51,445 bases of DNA from Ignavibacteria bacterium (GCA_026417495.1 JAOADD010000011.1:1-51445); one strand, 5' to 3'. Numbered from the stretch's first letter, positions 18,447 to 27,759 are shown. The notes: generated by a model not told the origin, from the letters alone. Numbers and translations are program-made.

Positions 18447-19364
18447 ATGCTTAAAATAAATGATATTGTAAAAGAGTTTCCAGGGGTAAAAGCTCTTGAT
18501 GGAATAACTCTTGAGATACAGGATAAAGAATTCTTTGGATTACTAGGACCAAACGGTGCAGGAAAATCTACCTTAATAAATATAATAGTTGGATACTTAC
18601 AAGCAGATAAAGGTAATATAACTTATAAAGGAAAAGATATAAAAGAACTAGGCATTTCATATAAAAAAAGAATCGGCCTTGTACCACAAACAATAGCTTT
18701 ATATGAAGATTTGAATGCAATTGATAACTTAAAAATATTCGGTAGTCTTTTTGATATTCCTAAAAAAGAATTAAAAAATATTATAGAAGAGAAATTAAGT
18801 GCAGTAGGATTATATGAACGGAGAAAAGATTTAATAAAAAATTATTCAGGTGGAATGAAAAGACGGCTAAATATTATTGCTGCTTTATTACACAACCCTG
18901 ATATACTTCTATGCGATGAACCCACAGTAGGTGTAGACCCACAATCAAGAAACGCAATCTTCAATTATTTAAATGACTTGAATGAAAAAGGTATGACCAT
19001 AATCTACACAACTCATTATATGGAAGAAGCAGAAAAATTATGTAAAAGAATTGGTATAATAGATTATGGAAAAATAATTGCACTGGGGACATTAGATGAA
19101 TTGTTAAGTTTAATCCCTCCGAATAAATTAATTTACATAGCAAGAAATAATTTCACTGAGACAAAGATTGAAAATTTCAACAAATTTGGAACTATAACCA
19201 CTGAAAACTGTAAATATAAATTAGAAGCAAATCATAATTTTAAGTTATCTGAATTTTTCAAAGCACTTGAAGAAAATGGAGTTAGTGAAAGATTTATAGA
19301 AATATATAAACCGAACCTTGAAACTTTATTTTTAAATTTAACAGGGAGGATATTCCGAGATTGA
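18447..19364 (+). CDS. ABC-2 type exporter ATP-binding protein
   Basis: A 305-residue ABC ATPase with Walker A GPNGAGKST (about 33-41), Q-loop VPQ, signature YSGGMKRRL (about 133-141), Walker B ILLCDEPTVGVDP (about 152-164) and H-loop TTHYMEEAE. The C-terminal 80 residues form the variable domain common in DrrA/CcmA-type drug or polysaccharide exporters. It overlaps the permease gene by four bases (TTGA), so the two form one exporter. The substrate cannot be predicted. It is divergent from purE; the 199-base spacer has a TATAAT at 18418-18423 with TTGCCA 15 bases upstream, only a weak promoter candidate. Confidence 0.92.
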   Translation: MLKINDIVKEFPGVKALDGITLEIQDKEFFGLLGPNGAGKSTLINIIVGYLQADKGNITYKGKDIKELGISYKKRIGLVPQTIALYEDLNAIDNLKIFGSLFDIPKKELKNIIEEKLSAVGLYERRKDLIKNYSGGMKRRLNIIAALLHNPDILLCDEPTVGVDPQSRNAIFNYLNDLNEKGMTIIYTTHYMEEAEKLCKRIGIIDYGKIIALGTLDELLSLIPPNKLIYIARNNFTETKIENFNKFGTITTENCKYKLEANHNFKLSEFFKALEENGVSERFIEIYKPNLETLFLNLTGRIFRD

Positions 19365-20659
19365 AAACAATATTTAAACTTGTTTCAAAGGAAATATTAA
19401 TTTTCAGAAAAGATAAGGTCGTTGTTGCTCTTACTTTTTTAGTCCCAATAGTGTTAATATTTATATTTGGAAAAGTTTTTGGAGTAGACTCAGGTAAATC
19501 CAAAATTAAGATTGGTTTTGTGAATGAAAGTAAATCAGAAATTGCAAAAAAATTAGAAACAACACTTGATACATCAAGCACATTCACTTTAATTAAGACA
19601 TATAAGAATGAAAAAAATGAAGAGATAAAATACGATACAAACAGTCTAAAATCCGCAATCAAATCAGGTAAGTTTTCTTCAGCTCTTGTAATACCAGTAG
19701 ATGCTTATACAGACACTTCTACAGCATTGAAATTAAAATTTTATTACGACCCAAAGAGTGATATAGAAATGGCAATTACTGAAGGCGTTTTATATCAAAC
19801 AATATTAAGTCAATTACCTGAAGTATTTGTTAAAAGTATGCAAAGACAGGCAATTGGAACATTAGGACAGGAACGAGGTACTATGTTTAATAATGAAATT
19901 GCAAAGACAATCAGTAAATATTATAACATTGATACTTCAAAAATATTAAATTCAGAAATCAATTATAATGAAACCACTTCAGATAGTAATAAGACAAATA
20001 TTTTTGAAAAGATATTAAATATTGAAAAAACTCAACTTGTTGGAAAAGATGTAGCAAATCCAATGGCAACAAGAAGTGTTGGTGGTTGGGCAATAATGTT
20101 TTTAATGTTTACAATAACCGCTGCTGCAACTTCCCTATTTGATGAGAAGAAAACAGGCATTATGATTCGATTGCTTTCAACACCAGCAACAAGAACAGAT
20201 ATTCTCTGGAGTAAATATATAACTTTTGTTCTAATTGGTATATCACAACTAATAGCATTATTTATTGCAGGTTCTTTGATGTTTAACATACAGATATTTG
20301 ATTATTTTCTTAAACTATTAGTTGTAATCACAGTCTCATCTATGGTTTGCACTTCATTTGGTATGTTTCTTTCCTCAATTTGTAGAACATCAGGACAAGC
20401 AACAGGATTAGGTACTTTTCTTATACTTACTATGTCAGCAATCGGTGGTGCCTGGTTCCCAGTATCACTGATGCCTGAATATATAAGATTTTTTAGTAAA
20501 TTAACTACTGTATATTGGTCAATGGAAGCTTTCCTTGACGTATTATGGAGAAGATTAGATTTTATAGATATACTACCAAATATATTAATTCTTCTTGCAA
20601 TTACAGCAGTAATAATAACTATTAGTTTATTTAATTTCAGAAAGAGTAATTTATTTTAA
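19361..20659 (+). CDS. ABC-2 type exporter permease
   Basis: A 432-residue membrane protein. One N-terminal transmembrane helix (VVVALTFLVPIVLIFIFG, about 24-41) is followed by a large extracytoplasmic domain (about 45-240) and a bundle of five helices at the C-terminus, with the ABC-2 motif region MIRLLSTPATRTDILWSKY. This is the ABC2_membrane_3/YhgE-like layout. The start is TTG at 19361, supported by AGGGAGGA at 19342-19349 and the four-base overlap with the ATPase gene. It forms the channel half of the exporter with the upstream ATPase. Confidence 0.9.
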   Translation: MKTIFKLVSKEILIFRKDKVVVALTFLVPIVLIFIFGKVFGVDSGKSKIKIGFVNESKSEIAKKLETTLDTSSTFTLIKTYKNEKNEEIKYDTNSLKSAIKSGKFSSALVIPVDAYTDTSTALKLKFYYDPKSDIEMAITEGVLYQTILSQLPEVFVKSMQRQAIGTLGQERGTMFNNEIAKTISKYYNIDTSKILNSEINYNETTSDSNKTNIFEKILNIEKTQLVGKDVANPMATRSVGGWAIMFLMFTITAAATSLFDEKKTGIMIRLLSTPATRTDILWSKYITFVLIGISQLIALFIAGSLMFNIQIFDYFLKLLVVITVSSMVCTSFGMFLSSICRTSGQATGLGTFLILTMSAIGGAWFPVSLMPEYIRFFSKLTTVYWSMEAFLDVLWRRLDFIDILPNILILLAITAVIITISLFNFRKSNLF

Positions 20660-20677
20660 TGTCGCATTAAATAAAAA

Positions 20678-22309
20678 ATGGCGACTATTACAAAAGGAAA
20701 AAAAATAAATTTTTTCTCATCATTAAAAAATCTTGATGTAAAAAATCTCTATCAATATTTAATTTTAATTACTTTAGTTATTGGATTACTTGCTCAAATT
20801 TATTCTTATATAAATGAATTAATATTTTGTCCCAATTTTGGTGATCCTGCATCAAGGTTGGATTCAAGCAGGAGGTTTTACGATTCAATTACTCCAGGAA
20901 TATGGAACCAAATAGGAACAGTATGGTTGCCTGCACACATGATTTTACTATTACCCTTTACTAAAATATCTTTTCTCTGGCAAACAGGAATTGCTGGTAG
21001 TATTGTTGGATTTATTTCTTATGTAATAGGGTCAATCCTTATTTTCAAAATAATTTATAGAATTACAAAAGATAAATTCTCAGCATTTATTGGATGGGCA
21101 ATTTATGCATTAAATCCAAATATACTATACTTACAATGTACTGCTATGTCGGAAACAGTATTCTTTATGTTTCTGATAATAACTTTTTACTACTTGCAGA
21201 TGCTTGTAGATGAAGGAGAGCGAATGGATGTGGTTAAAGCATCTTTCTTTATGATGGGTGCAGTTGCTACTAGATATGAAGGATGGGTGGTTATGATATT
21301 TACTAGCATATTAATTTTTTATGTATATTACAAAAAAAAGCACAAACCTCTTTTATATGCATTAACTTTTTCTTCTACATCAATTGCTTTTATAGGATTT
21401 TGGTTATATCATAACTGGAGCAGATATGGAGACGCACTAGAATTTCAGCGAGGTAAATATTCTTTGTTACACCATGCAAATGCATTTTTAGCTGCTAATT
21501 TGCTTCCAACAAAAGGAAATCTATGGCTCTCTACAGATTTCTATACGAAAGCAGTAATTTTAAATACAGGTTGGTTAATTATTTTAATTTTTATTATTGG
21601 GCTTACCCTATATATATATAATAATAGATTGGATTTAAGAACAGTATTTCCCTATGCTCTTTTAATACTTTATCCATTTTCTATCTATTCTCTATATGAA
21701 GGGCAAAATGTAATAATGCTACCAAATACGGAGCCATCTGGTTTTGTACATTCAAGATATGGTCTTTCCCTTTTACCAGCAATAGCGATTTTTGGTGGTT
21801 GTGCATACAAATATTTAAAAGACACAGAATTCATTAGAAAATTTAAAACAGGTAAAAAGTCTTTAGTTTATCTTTTCCTAATTTTAATTTTCTTTCAAAC
21901 AGCTTACTGGTTATCAAATTTTCCTAATAACATCGCATCATTAGCAGAATTAGATTACGGTAGCAAGCAAATGTATTTCAAGATAAAAGGAGTATCAGAG
22001 TATTTAAGAGAAAATTATGACGGTGGAAATATTCTGCTTGATGAAGTTATTATAAGATTGCTACCAAGTTGTGGTGTACCATATAGGGAAAGAATATTTC
22101 CAAACACCTGGCAACTCGGAGAAAAAGCATTAAAAGAACCTTCTAAATATGTGAAGTGGATAATAATAGATACTGAAGCAACAAAAGAGAAAAGAAATGC
22201 TTTACATTATGATGAGGTATATGATAAAATTAAGAACAATAGTGACTTTCTAAATAACTACAAGATGGTTTATGTAAAAGAGGGGGTTGAGGTATTTAAA
22301 AGAATGTGA
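20678..22309 (+). CDS. GT39/ArnT-like polytopic membrane glycosyltransferase
   Basis: A 543-residue integral membrane protein with about ten hydrophobic helices. The first loop after helix 1 contains acidic residues (FGDPASRLDSSRRFYDSITPG), as in lipid-phosphate-sugar dependent transferases of the GT39/GT-C class. RYEGWVVMIF and the C-terminal soluble tail of about 110 residues fit the same class. Such enzymes move sugars from polyprenyl-phosphate donors to lipids, glycans or proteins on the periplasmic side. The acceptor and donor are unknown. It follows the ABC permease by 18 bases, so it may be cotranscribed. Its stop lies only 5 bases from the stop of convergent glgA. Confidence 0.7.
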   Translation: MATITKGKKINFFSSLKNLDVKNLYQYLILITLVIGLLAQIYSYINELIFCPNFGDPASRLDSSRRFYDSITPGIWNQIGTVWLPAHMILLLPFTKISFLWQTGIAGSIVGFISYVIGSILIFKIIYRITKDKFSAFIGWAIYALNPNILYLQCTAMSETVFFMFLIITFYYLQMLVDEGERMDVVKASFFMMGAVATRYEGWVVMIFTSILIFYVYYKKKHKPLLYALTFSSTSIAFIGFWLYHNWSRYGDALEFQRGKYSLLHHANAFLAANLLPTKGNLWLSTDFYTKAVILNTGWLIILIFIIGLTLYIYNNRLDLRTVFPYALLILYPFSIYSLYEGQNVIMLPNTEPSGFVHSRYGLSLLPAIAIFGGCAYKYLKDTEFIRKFKTGKKSLVYLFLILIFFQTAYWLSNFPNNIASLAELDYGSKQMYFKIKGVSEYLRENYDGGNILLDEVIIRLLPSCGVPYRERIFPNTWQLGEKALKEPSKYVKWIIIDTEATKEKRNALHYDEVYDKIKNNSDFLNNYKMVYVKEGVEVFKRM

Positions 22310-22314
22310 TAAAA

Positions 22315-23757
22315 CTATTTATTCAACAAATAATTATAAATTTCTAAATATTGTTTTGCCGATTTATTCCATGAAAAGTCTAAACTCATACCATTTTTCT
22401 GTAGCAGTTTCCACCTATTTGGTTGAGTATATAAATCAAGTGCTTTTAGAATTTTATTATAAAATTCTTGAGAATTAAAATTAATAAAAGCAAATCCATT
22501 TCCATTATCAGGATTTTCCTCAAAATCAATTACTGTATCAGATAAACCACCCGTTTTATGAACCACTGGAATAGTCCCATACTTTAACGAATACATCTGA
22601 TTTAACCCACAGGGTTCATATCTTGAAGGCATGAGGAAAATATCTGCTCCAGCAGTAATATAATGAGCAAGCTCATTGTTGTATTCACAGAAGAAGAAAA
22701 ATTTATCAGGATATTTTTTATTTAAATTTTTAAAATACTCTTCGTATTTATATTCTCCTTTTCCAAGCACAAAAACTTTTACATCTTTTGATAATAAATC
22801 ATCAATAAAAGGTTCCATCAATTCGAAACCCTTTTGCCACACAAGTCGAGAAACAATTCCAATCACTGGGGTTTTTTCATTAGTATCAGCATTAGCATAT
22901 TTTAGCAAATGGATTTTATTAATTAATTTATCATTTATTGAATCATAATTATAATTCTTAACGATAATTTTATCGAATTGTGGATCCCATTGTGTTTCAT
23001 CAATACCGTTCAGAATACCTTTCAAGACATTTTTTCTATTTTGTAAAACACCCTCAAGCCCGCATCCATACTCTGAGCTTAGAATTTCCTTTGCATAAGT
23101 AGGGCTTACAGTAAGTATGAAATCTGAAGTAATAATACCAATTTTAAGAAAATTAAAATTACCATAATGTTCATAAGGCCCAAAAGGAAAAAACTTTGTT
23201 TCTGGTAAGTTTGCTTTATCTAGTGCCATTCTATTGAATATTCCCTGATATGCAATATTGTGAATAGATAATACAGTTTTTACATTGCTAAAATTGTTGT
23301 TTGTTTTGTAATGTACATTAATTAATTCAGGTATTAAAGCACTTTGCCAATCATTTAGATGTATAACATCTGGTTCTAATTTTAATTTTTGCAATATATC
23401 AAGAACGCTTTTCTGAAAAAAGATGAACCTCTCATCTTCATCAGTATCATTGGTATATATAAAATGCCTGTCGAAATATTTTTGTGAGTCAATGAAATAA
23501 AAATTAACTTCATCTTTTTGAAGGTGATATAATGAATAATCTACATATATATTACCAATTCTTACTTTTGTATCTCTCAACTCTCCAACCAATTTTAAAC
23601 CATATTGATCTATACTAATTAAACTATATCGTGGAATAAATACATTTATGCTAACTCCTAATTTTGCAAGTTCTTTTGGTAATGCTCCACTAACATCAGC
23701 TAAGCCACCCGTTTTGACAAAGGGAACACATTCAGAAGTAATAAATGATATTTTCAT
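22315..23757 (-). CDS. glgA: Glycogen synthase (ADP-glucose, GT5)
   Basis: A 480-residue GT-B enzyme extending alpha-1,4-glucan from ADP-glucose. Family landmarks: KTGGLADVSGALP at residues 15-27 (ADP-glucose binding Lys15), HLNDWQSALIPE, LSIHNIAYQG, GILNGIDETQWDP, VSRLVWQKGFELM, and the C-terminal PSRYEPCGLNQMYSLKYGTIPVVHKTGGLSDTV. The length is typical for GlgA. It is the last gene of a minus-strand unit with the beta-CASP nuclease (4-base gap) and the DNA glycosylase. No other glycogen gene is nearby. Confidence 0.96.
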   Translation of the reverse strand: MKISFITSECVPFVKTGGLADVSGALPKELAKLGVSINVFIPRYSLISIDQYGLKLVGELRDTKVRIGNIYVDYSLYHLQKDEVNFYFIDSQKYFDRHFIYTNDTDEDERFIFFQKSVLDILQKLKLEPDVIHLNDWQSALIPELINVHYKTNNNFSNVKTVLSIHNIAYQGIFNRMALDKANLPETKFFPFGPYEHYGNFNFLKIGIITSDFILTVSPTYAKEILSSEYGCGLEGVLQNRKNVLKGILNGIDETQWDPQFDKIIVKNYNYDSINDKLINKIHLLKYANADTNEKTPVIGIVSRLVWQKGFELMEPFIDDLLSKDVKVFVLGKGEYKYEEYFKNLNKKYPDKFFFFCEYNNELAHYITAGADIFLMPSRYEPCGLNQMYSLKYGTIPVVHKTGGLSDTVIDFEENPDNGNGFAFINFNSQEFYNKILKALDLYTQPNRWKLLQKNGMSLDFSWNKSAKQYLEIYNYLLNK

Positions 23758-23761
23758 ATTA

Positions 23762-25195
23762 CTATATTAGATTATATTCTTCTCCTCTTTCAGGAATGAA
23801 AACATTATTATATCCCAAAGCAATAATAGAATTATACAGAGCTTTTTGTCTTTCATATTCACCATGAACTAAGAAAATAGATTTCAATTTATCCTTATTG
23901 AAATTAGAAATATATTCAATCAATTCATTGTGGTCTGCGTGACCTGAGAAAGAATTGAGAATTCTAATTTTACAATTTACTTTATACTCAGTACCAAAAA
24001 TTCTAACGATTTTACCTGGTTCATCTTTTGCCTCTACAAGTCTCCTACCAAGTGTATCAACAGCCATAAAACCAACAATTAGGACTATGTTTTTAGGGTT
24101 TTCTATACTATTTGCAAGGTGATGTTGTATCCTCCCTGCTTCACACATGCCGGAGGCAGAAATAATCATACAAGGACCGTTAATAGTATTTAATTGCTTT
24201 GATTCATTCACATCTTTAATGTAAAGAATATTATCTAACCCAAACATATCATAACCTTTTGCTAAATAATCCCTTGTTTCTTTATCAAAACACTCCAAAT
24301 GCAGTTTAAAAACATCAGTAACATTAACTGAGAGCGGACTATCAACAAAAATAGGAAATTGAGGAATCTTGCCTTTTTCTGTCAATTTAGTAATAAAATA
24401 AACCAATTCCTGAGTACGACCAACACTGAAAGATGGAACAATAATTTTTGCATCAGTTTTAAGTGCTTCTTCAATAACATTGAGCAAATCCTCCTCCATC
24501 CTTTCACTACTGTCGTGAACTTTTCCACCATAAGTAGATTCAATAATTAAATAATCTACATCACCCATAAATTCAGGATCTCTCAATATAGGAAGGTTTT
24601 TTCTTCCAAGGTCTCCTGTAAAACCGATTTTTGTAGTAGTACCCTTTGAATGAATTTCAAGCACTATCTGAGCTGAACCAAGCAAATGTCCTGCTTCATA
24701 AAAAGTAACATCAACCATATTTCTGAAACCATCAAGAGTGAATCTCTTATTGTATGGGAATGACTTGAAATATTTGAGAACTTCAACTGCATCGTCAAGA
24801 GTATATAAAGGGTTGAATAGAGGTAAGTTTTTCTTTGCCCTTTTTTTATTTACAAATTCAACATCTTTTTCTTGTACATAAGCACTATCTTGTAACATTA
24901 TTGAACATAAATCCCTCGTTGCAGAAGTGCAATATATATTTCCATTAAATCCTTTAATCAACAGAGTGGGTAGATTACCTGCATGATCTATATGAGCATG
25001 TGAGAGAATTACTGATAGAATCTCTGTAGGATCATAGATGAAATGCCTGTTCATTTTATATGATTCTTCTCGTTTCCCTTGAAATAATCCACAATCTAAA
25101 AGTAGTTTATACCCATTAATATTTATTAAATGTTGCGACCCTGTAACATTTCTCGCAGCACCACAAAACTTGATTGAAATATTTCTATCGCTCAT
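23762..25195 (-). CDS. Beta-CASP metallo-beta-lactamase-fold RNase-like protein
   Basis: A 477-residue protein of the YSH1/CPSF73-like group. Motif 2 HAHIDHAG (about 66-73) binds two Zn, GHLLGSA and FTGDLGR supply motifs 3 and 4, and the beta-CASP insert carries ESTYGG, PSFSVGRTQEL and ASGMCEAGRIQHHL. C-terminal GHAD and VHGE complete the RNA-specificity motifs. Bacterial members act as RNA endo/exonucleases in RNA turnover or maturation; no KH domain is present. Its ATG overlaps the stop of the DNA glycosylase gene by four bases (ATGA), and glgA begins four bases after its own stop. Confidence 0.9.
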   Translation of the reverse strand: MSDRNISIKFCGAARNVTGSQHLININGYKLLLDCGLFQGKREESYKMNRHFIYDPTEILSVILSHAHIDHAGNLPTLLIKGFNGNIYCTSATRDLCSIMLQDSAYVQEKDVEFVNKKRAKKNLPLFNPLYTLDDAVEVLKYFKSFPYNKRFTLDGFRNMVDVTFYEAGHLLGSAQIVLEIHSKGTTTKIGFTGDLGRKNLPILRDPEFMGDVDYLIIESTYGGKVHDSSERMEEDLLNVIEEALKTDAKIIVPSFSVGRTQELVYFITKLTEKGKIPQFPIFVDSPLSVNVTDVFKLHLECFDKETRDYLAKGYDMFGLDNILYIKDVNESKQLNTINGPCMIISASGMCEAGRIQHHLANSIENPKNIVLIVGFMAVDTLGRRLVEAKDEPGKIVRIFGTEYKVNCKIRILNSFSGHADHNELIEYISNFNKDKLKSIFLVHGEYERQKALYNSIIALGYNNVFIPERGEEYNLI

Positions 25196-25812
25196 AATCT
25201 AATAGCTGTTTCATTTATTTTATGTTTACTTACAAAATTATTATTATAAATAAAGAATCTATAAGGAAATTCTTTCCCTTTATTAATCCCAATCCTCCCC
25301 GATTGCATAATAATAATTTTCTCGGTCGACAGTTTATAATTTTCAGTGATGAAAAAATTTTTATCCATTACTAAATCTCTACCATTATCTTTCATATCAA
25401 TATCGAATGCTTTACAAAATTTACCTGGCCCATTTGTTAAATTTATTAAATTGTGCTCTATACCTCTCAATAGCTTCATTGTTTCAATACCTTCTAATGG
25501 TTCTACTGCCCTAACTAAAACTGCATTACCTTCTCCTTTTGCTCCTGTAACCACATTAAAACAATAATGATTACCATAAACAAAATAAACATAAGCAGTC
25601 CCACCTATTGCATACATAACTTCGCATCTACCCTTGGTTCTCATATATGCATGACATGCTGGATCATGAGAACCGATATATGCTTCGACTTCAACAATCT
25701 TTCCTGATAAGAACAACTTTCCATATCTTTTCACAATTATCTTTCCTAATAGTTCCTTTGCTACTGTTAATGTATCTCTAATATAAAAGTCTCTCGAGAG
25801 TGGTCTATTCAT
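25192..25812 (-). CDS. mpg: 3-methyladenine DNA glycosylase (AAG/MPG type)
   Basis: A 206-residue base-excision repair enzyme that releases alkylated purines. It shows the AAG family signatures RPLSRDFYIRDTLTVAKELLGK, VEVEAYIGSHDPACHAY (catalytic Glu in VEAY), MYAIGGTAYVYFVYGNHYCFNVVTG, VLVRAVEPLEG and LTNGPGKFCKAF. I take the ATG at 25812 as start; an upstream TTG at 25839 adds nine residues that do not belong to the conserved domain. It is the first gene of the mpg/beta-CASP/glgA unit. Confidence 0.94.
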   Translation of the reverse strand: MNRPLSRDFYIRDTLTVAKELLGKIIVKRYGKLFLSGKIVEVEAYIGSHDPACHAYMRTKGRCEVMYAIGGTAYVYFVYGNHYCFNVVTGAKGEGNAVLVRAVEPLEGIETMKLLRGIEHNLINLTNGPGKFCKAFDIDMKDNGRDLVMDKNFFITENYKLSTEKIIIMQSGRIGINKGKEFPYRFFIYNNNFVSKHKINETAIRL

Positions 25813-26094
25813 AATCTTTATGCAATCAAAAATAATCAATTAATATCTGAAAATAATGTTAAAAAATTAAATTGTTTCAACTTCTTCAAATATCCAAAAC
25901 TTTACATTCTAGTAAAATACTTGTAGAATAAAAAAAATTTTAAATCCTAAATTAATAAATCAACTTCTTGATAAGGAGAAAATAATTTTCTCTTTTTACA
26001 AACGCTTAAAAAAGATTCAATATCAGTCAAAGAATCCAGAATATCCAAAGTAAAATAATTTAAAAGTAAATAAAATAGTTTTTCAATTAATTAC
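25813..26094. other. Intergenic stretch between mpg and the rimP operon promoter
   Basis: AT-rich divergent spacer without a gene. It holds an alternative promoter-like pair, TTTACA at 25901-25906 and TAGAAT at 25924-25929 (17-base spacer), and a small hairpin GAGAAAA/TTTTCTC (25976-25992) followed by TTTTT, a weak terminator-like element in the plus direction. If that far promoter is used, its transcript would end at the weak hairpin or run into the rimP leader. I see no clear promoter for mpg on the minus strand. Confidence 0.35.
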
Positions 26095-26125
26095 TTGATT
26101 ATGTAAAATAAATATTTTAATTTTA
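26095..26125 (+). promoter_or_regulatory. Promoter of the rimP-nusA-infB operon
   Basis: TTGATT at 26095-26100, a 17-base spacer, then TAATTTTA at 26118-26125 (TAnnTTTA). The predicted start at about 26130-26131 coincides with the first base of the 5' hairpin in the leader, so the leader would be about 57 bases long. Spacing is the same as in the other promoters found here. Confidence 0.55.
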
Positions 26126-26130
26126 TGTGC

Positions 26131-26179
26131 GTTCGGTGTGCTACGAACCTGAGTGGGTGAGTTGACCCACTTTTTTTTT
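26131..26179 (+). promoter_or_regulatory. Two-hairpin leader with intrinsic terminator before rimP (putative attenuator)
   Basis: Hairpin 1: GTTCG (26131-26135) / CGAAC (26144-26148) with an 8-base loop. Hairpin 2: AGTGGGT (26152-26158) / ACCCACT (26165-26171) with a 6-base loop, followed by nine T (26171-26179), a textbook intrinsic terminator. The rimP ATG follows only 8 bases later at 26188. The terminator therefore sits inside the leader of the operon it precedes. NusA, encoded by the second gene, modulates hairpin-dependent termination, and in E. coli the equivalent operon is NusA-autoregulated. A feedback attenuator is the simplest reading, but this is inference. Confidence 0.65.
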
Positions 26180-26187
26180 GGTAAATT

Positions 26188-26649
26188 ATGAAAGAAAAAA
26201 TATTTGACATAGTTAGCAAAGTAGTAGAAAACAGCGACTTAATGCTGATAGATATCCACTTACGTGGAGAAAGGAAAAATTACATACTTGAGATTTTTAT
26301 AGATAGTAAAGACAAATTAGACTTTGATGTCTTAACGGATATGAATAATAAAATATGGGACGAAATAGTGCTGAACAGATTGGATAACGAGTTCTCTAAA
26401 TTTATCGTTTCTTCACCAGGAGTGGATAGACCATTTAAATATTTCGATCAATTGTATAAACACATTGGAAAAGATTTAATAATAAAGATGAAAGATGGAA
26501 GTAATCTAACAGGTAAATTAATCGGATTAAATGATAAGGATACGAAAAATGAATTGATAATAGAATTTGAAAATGTTGAAAAAGAGAAAAATACTATTGC
26601 TGTTGAATTTAATCAAATACAGTATTCAAAAGTTAAATTAAAATTTTAA
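26188..26649 (+). CDS. rimP: Ribosome maturation factor RimP
   Basis: A 153-residue protein needed for 30S subunit assembly. The N-terminal domain shows LMLIDIHLRGERKNYILEIFIDSKDKLDFDVLTDMNNKIWDEI. The link VSSPGVDRPFKYFDQLYKHIGKDLIIKMKDGSNLTGKLIGLND is the diagnostic RimP signature followed by its Sm-like C-terminal domain. The length is normal. It heads the classic rimP-nusA-infB-rbfA-truB cluster. No Shine-Dalgarno sequence precedes the ATG; the terminator T-tract lies there instead. Confidence 0.95.
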   Translation: MKEKIFDIVSKVVENSDLMLIDIHLRGERKNYILEIFIDSKDKLDFDVLTDMNNKIWDEIVLNRLDNEFSKFIVSSPGVDRPFKYFDQLYKHIGKDLIIKMKDGSNLTGKLIGLNDKDTKNELIIEFENVEKEKNTIAVEFNQIQYSKVKLKF

Positions 26650-26655
26650 AAAACT

Positions 26656-27741
26656 ATGGCATCTGAAATATTTGAAGCATTCGCACAACTCGCAAAACTT
26701 AAAAACATAGATAAAGATATACTTGAAAGTGTTTTAAAGGATGCATTAAAAAAGATGATGGAAAAGCGATTCGGGCAGGACAGTGAGTTTGAGATAATTG
26801 TAAATATGGATAGAGGAATAATAGAATTATTTGTTTACAAAACAATAGTCGAAGAAGTTAATGATCCTGATACAGAAATTGACCTTGAAACAGCCAGAGC
26901 GAAATCTGATGGACAGGAATTTGAAATAGGTGAAAAGTTCCTTGAAGAAATCACAATCGGAAGTTTTGGGAGAAGATCAGTTCAAACCTTGAAACAATAT
27001 TTGAGGCAGAAAATCAGTGAAATAGATAAAGAAGTTACTTATAACAGATACAAAGACCAGGTAGGAGAATTAATTGTTGCTGAAGTATATCAGAATAAAT
27101 CAAATTCAATATTATTAATGCATAATGGTTGTGAAATAATCTTTCCAAAATCAGAACAAATACCAAAAGAAAAATATAAAAAAGGAGATACAGTAAGAGC
27201 AGTAATAAAAAGTGTTGAGAAAAAATCATCAGGTCCACCTTTAATTGTGGTATCAAGAACAGATGATAAATTTCTTGAAAAACTATTTGAAACCGAGATA
27301 CCCGAGATTTTTGATGGTGTAATTGAAATTAAAGCAATAGCAAGAGATCCAGGTGAAAGAGCAAAAGTTGCCGTTGTTTCAAACGATAACAGAATAGATG
27401 CAGTTGGTGCTTGTGTCGGAATGAGAGGTACAAGAATTCATGCTATCGTGAGAGAATTAAGTAATGAAAATATCGATGTTATAAATTACACAGATGATAT
27501 TGCTTTATATATCACAAGAGCATTAGCACCAGCAAAAATACAGGAGATACAAATCGATAATGTAAATAAAATTGCCAAAATAAAAGCCGATGAAGAGCAA
27601 ATTAGTCTCTTAATTGGTAAAAATGGTCAAAATATAAAGCTTGCTTCAAGATTAACAGGGTATCAACTTGATGTGCTTCGTGATGAAAATGAAATGGACT
27701 CAAATGAATATGAAGAATTAACAAAAGATAACGAAAATTAA
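26656..27741 (+). CDS. nusA: Transcription termination/antitermination factor NusA
   Basis: A 361-residue RNA polymerase-associated factor. The order is an N-terminal RNAP-binding domain (about 1-125), S1 domain (about 132-200, GELIVAEVYQNKSNSILL), KH1 with DPGERAKVAVVS...DAVGACVGMRGTRIHAIVREL (about 235-290), and KH2 with EEQISLLIGKNGQNIKLASRLTGY (about 312-345). The C-terminal acidic repeats of E. coli NusA are absent, as in most bacteria. It modulates pausing, termination and antitermination, and probably feeds back on the terminator in its own operon leader. It lies 6 bases after rimP. Confidence 0.96.
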   Translation: MASEIFEAFAQLAKLKNIDKDILESVLKDALKKMMEKRFGQDSEFEIIVNMDRGIIELFVYKTIVEEVNDPDTEIDLETARAKSDGQEFEIGEKFLEEITIGSFGRRSVQTLKQYLRQKISEIDKEVTYNRYKDQVGELIVAEVYQNKSNSILLMHNGCEIIFPKSEQIPKEKYKKGDTVRAVIKSVEKKSSGPPLIVVSRTDDKFLEKLFETEIPEIFDGVIEIKAIARDPGERAKVAVVSNDNRIDAVGACVGMRGTRIHAIVRELSNENIDVINYTDDIALYITRALAPAKIQEIQIDNVNKIAKIKADEEQISLLIGKNGQNIKLASRLTGYQLDVLRDENEMDSNEYEELTKDNEN

Positions 27742-27759
27742 ATAAAATAGATAAATCTA

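Noticed and set aside
25901-25929. TTTACA-N17-TAGAAT as the main rimP promoter
   Set aside because: It would give a leader of about 250 bases crossing a weak terminator; the nearer TTGATT-N17-TAATTTTA fits the window's promoter pattern and starts at the leader hairpin.
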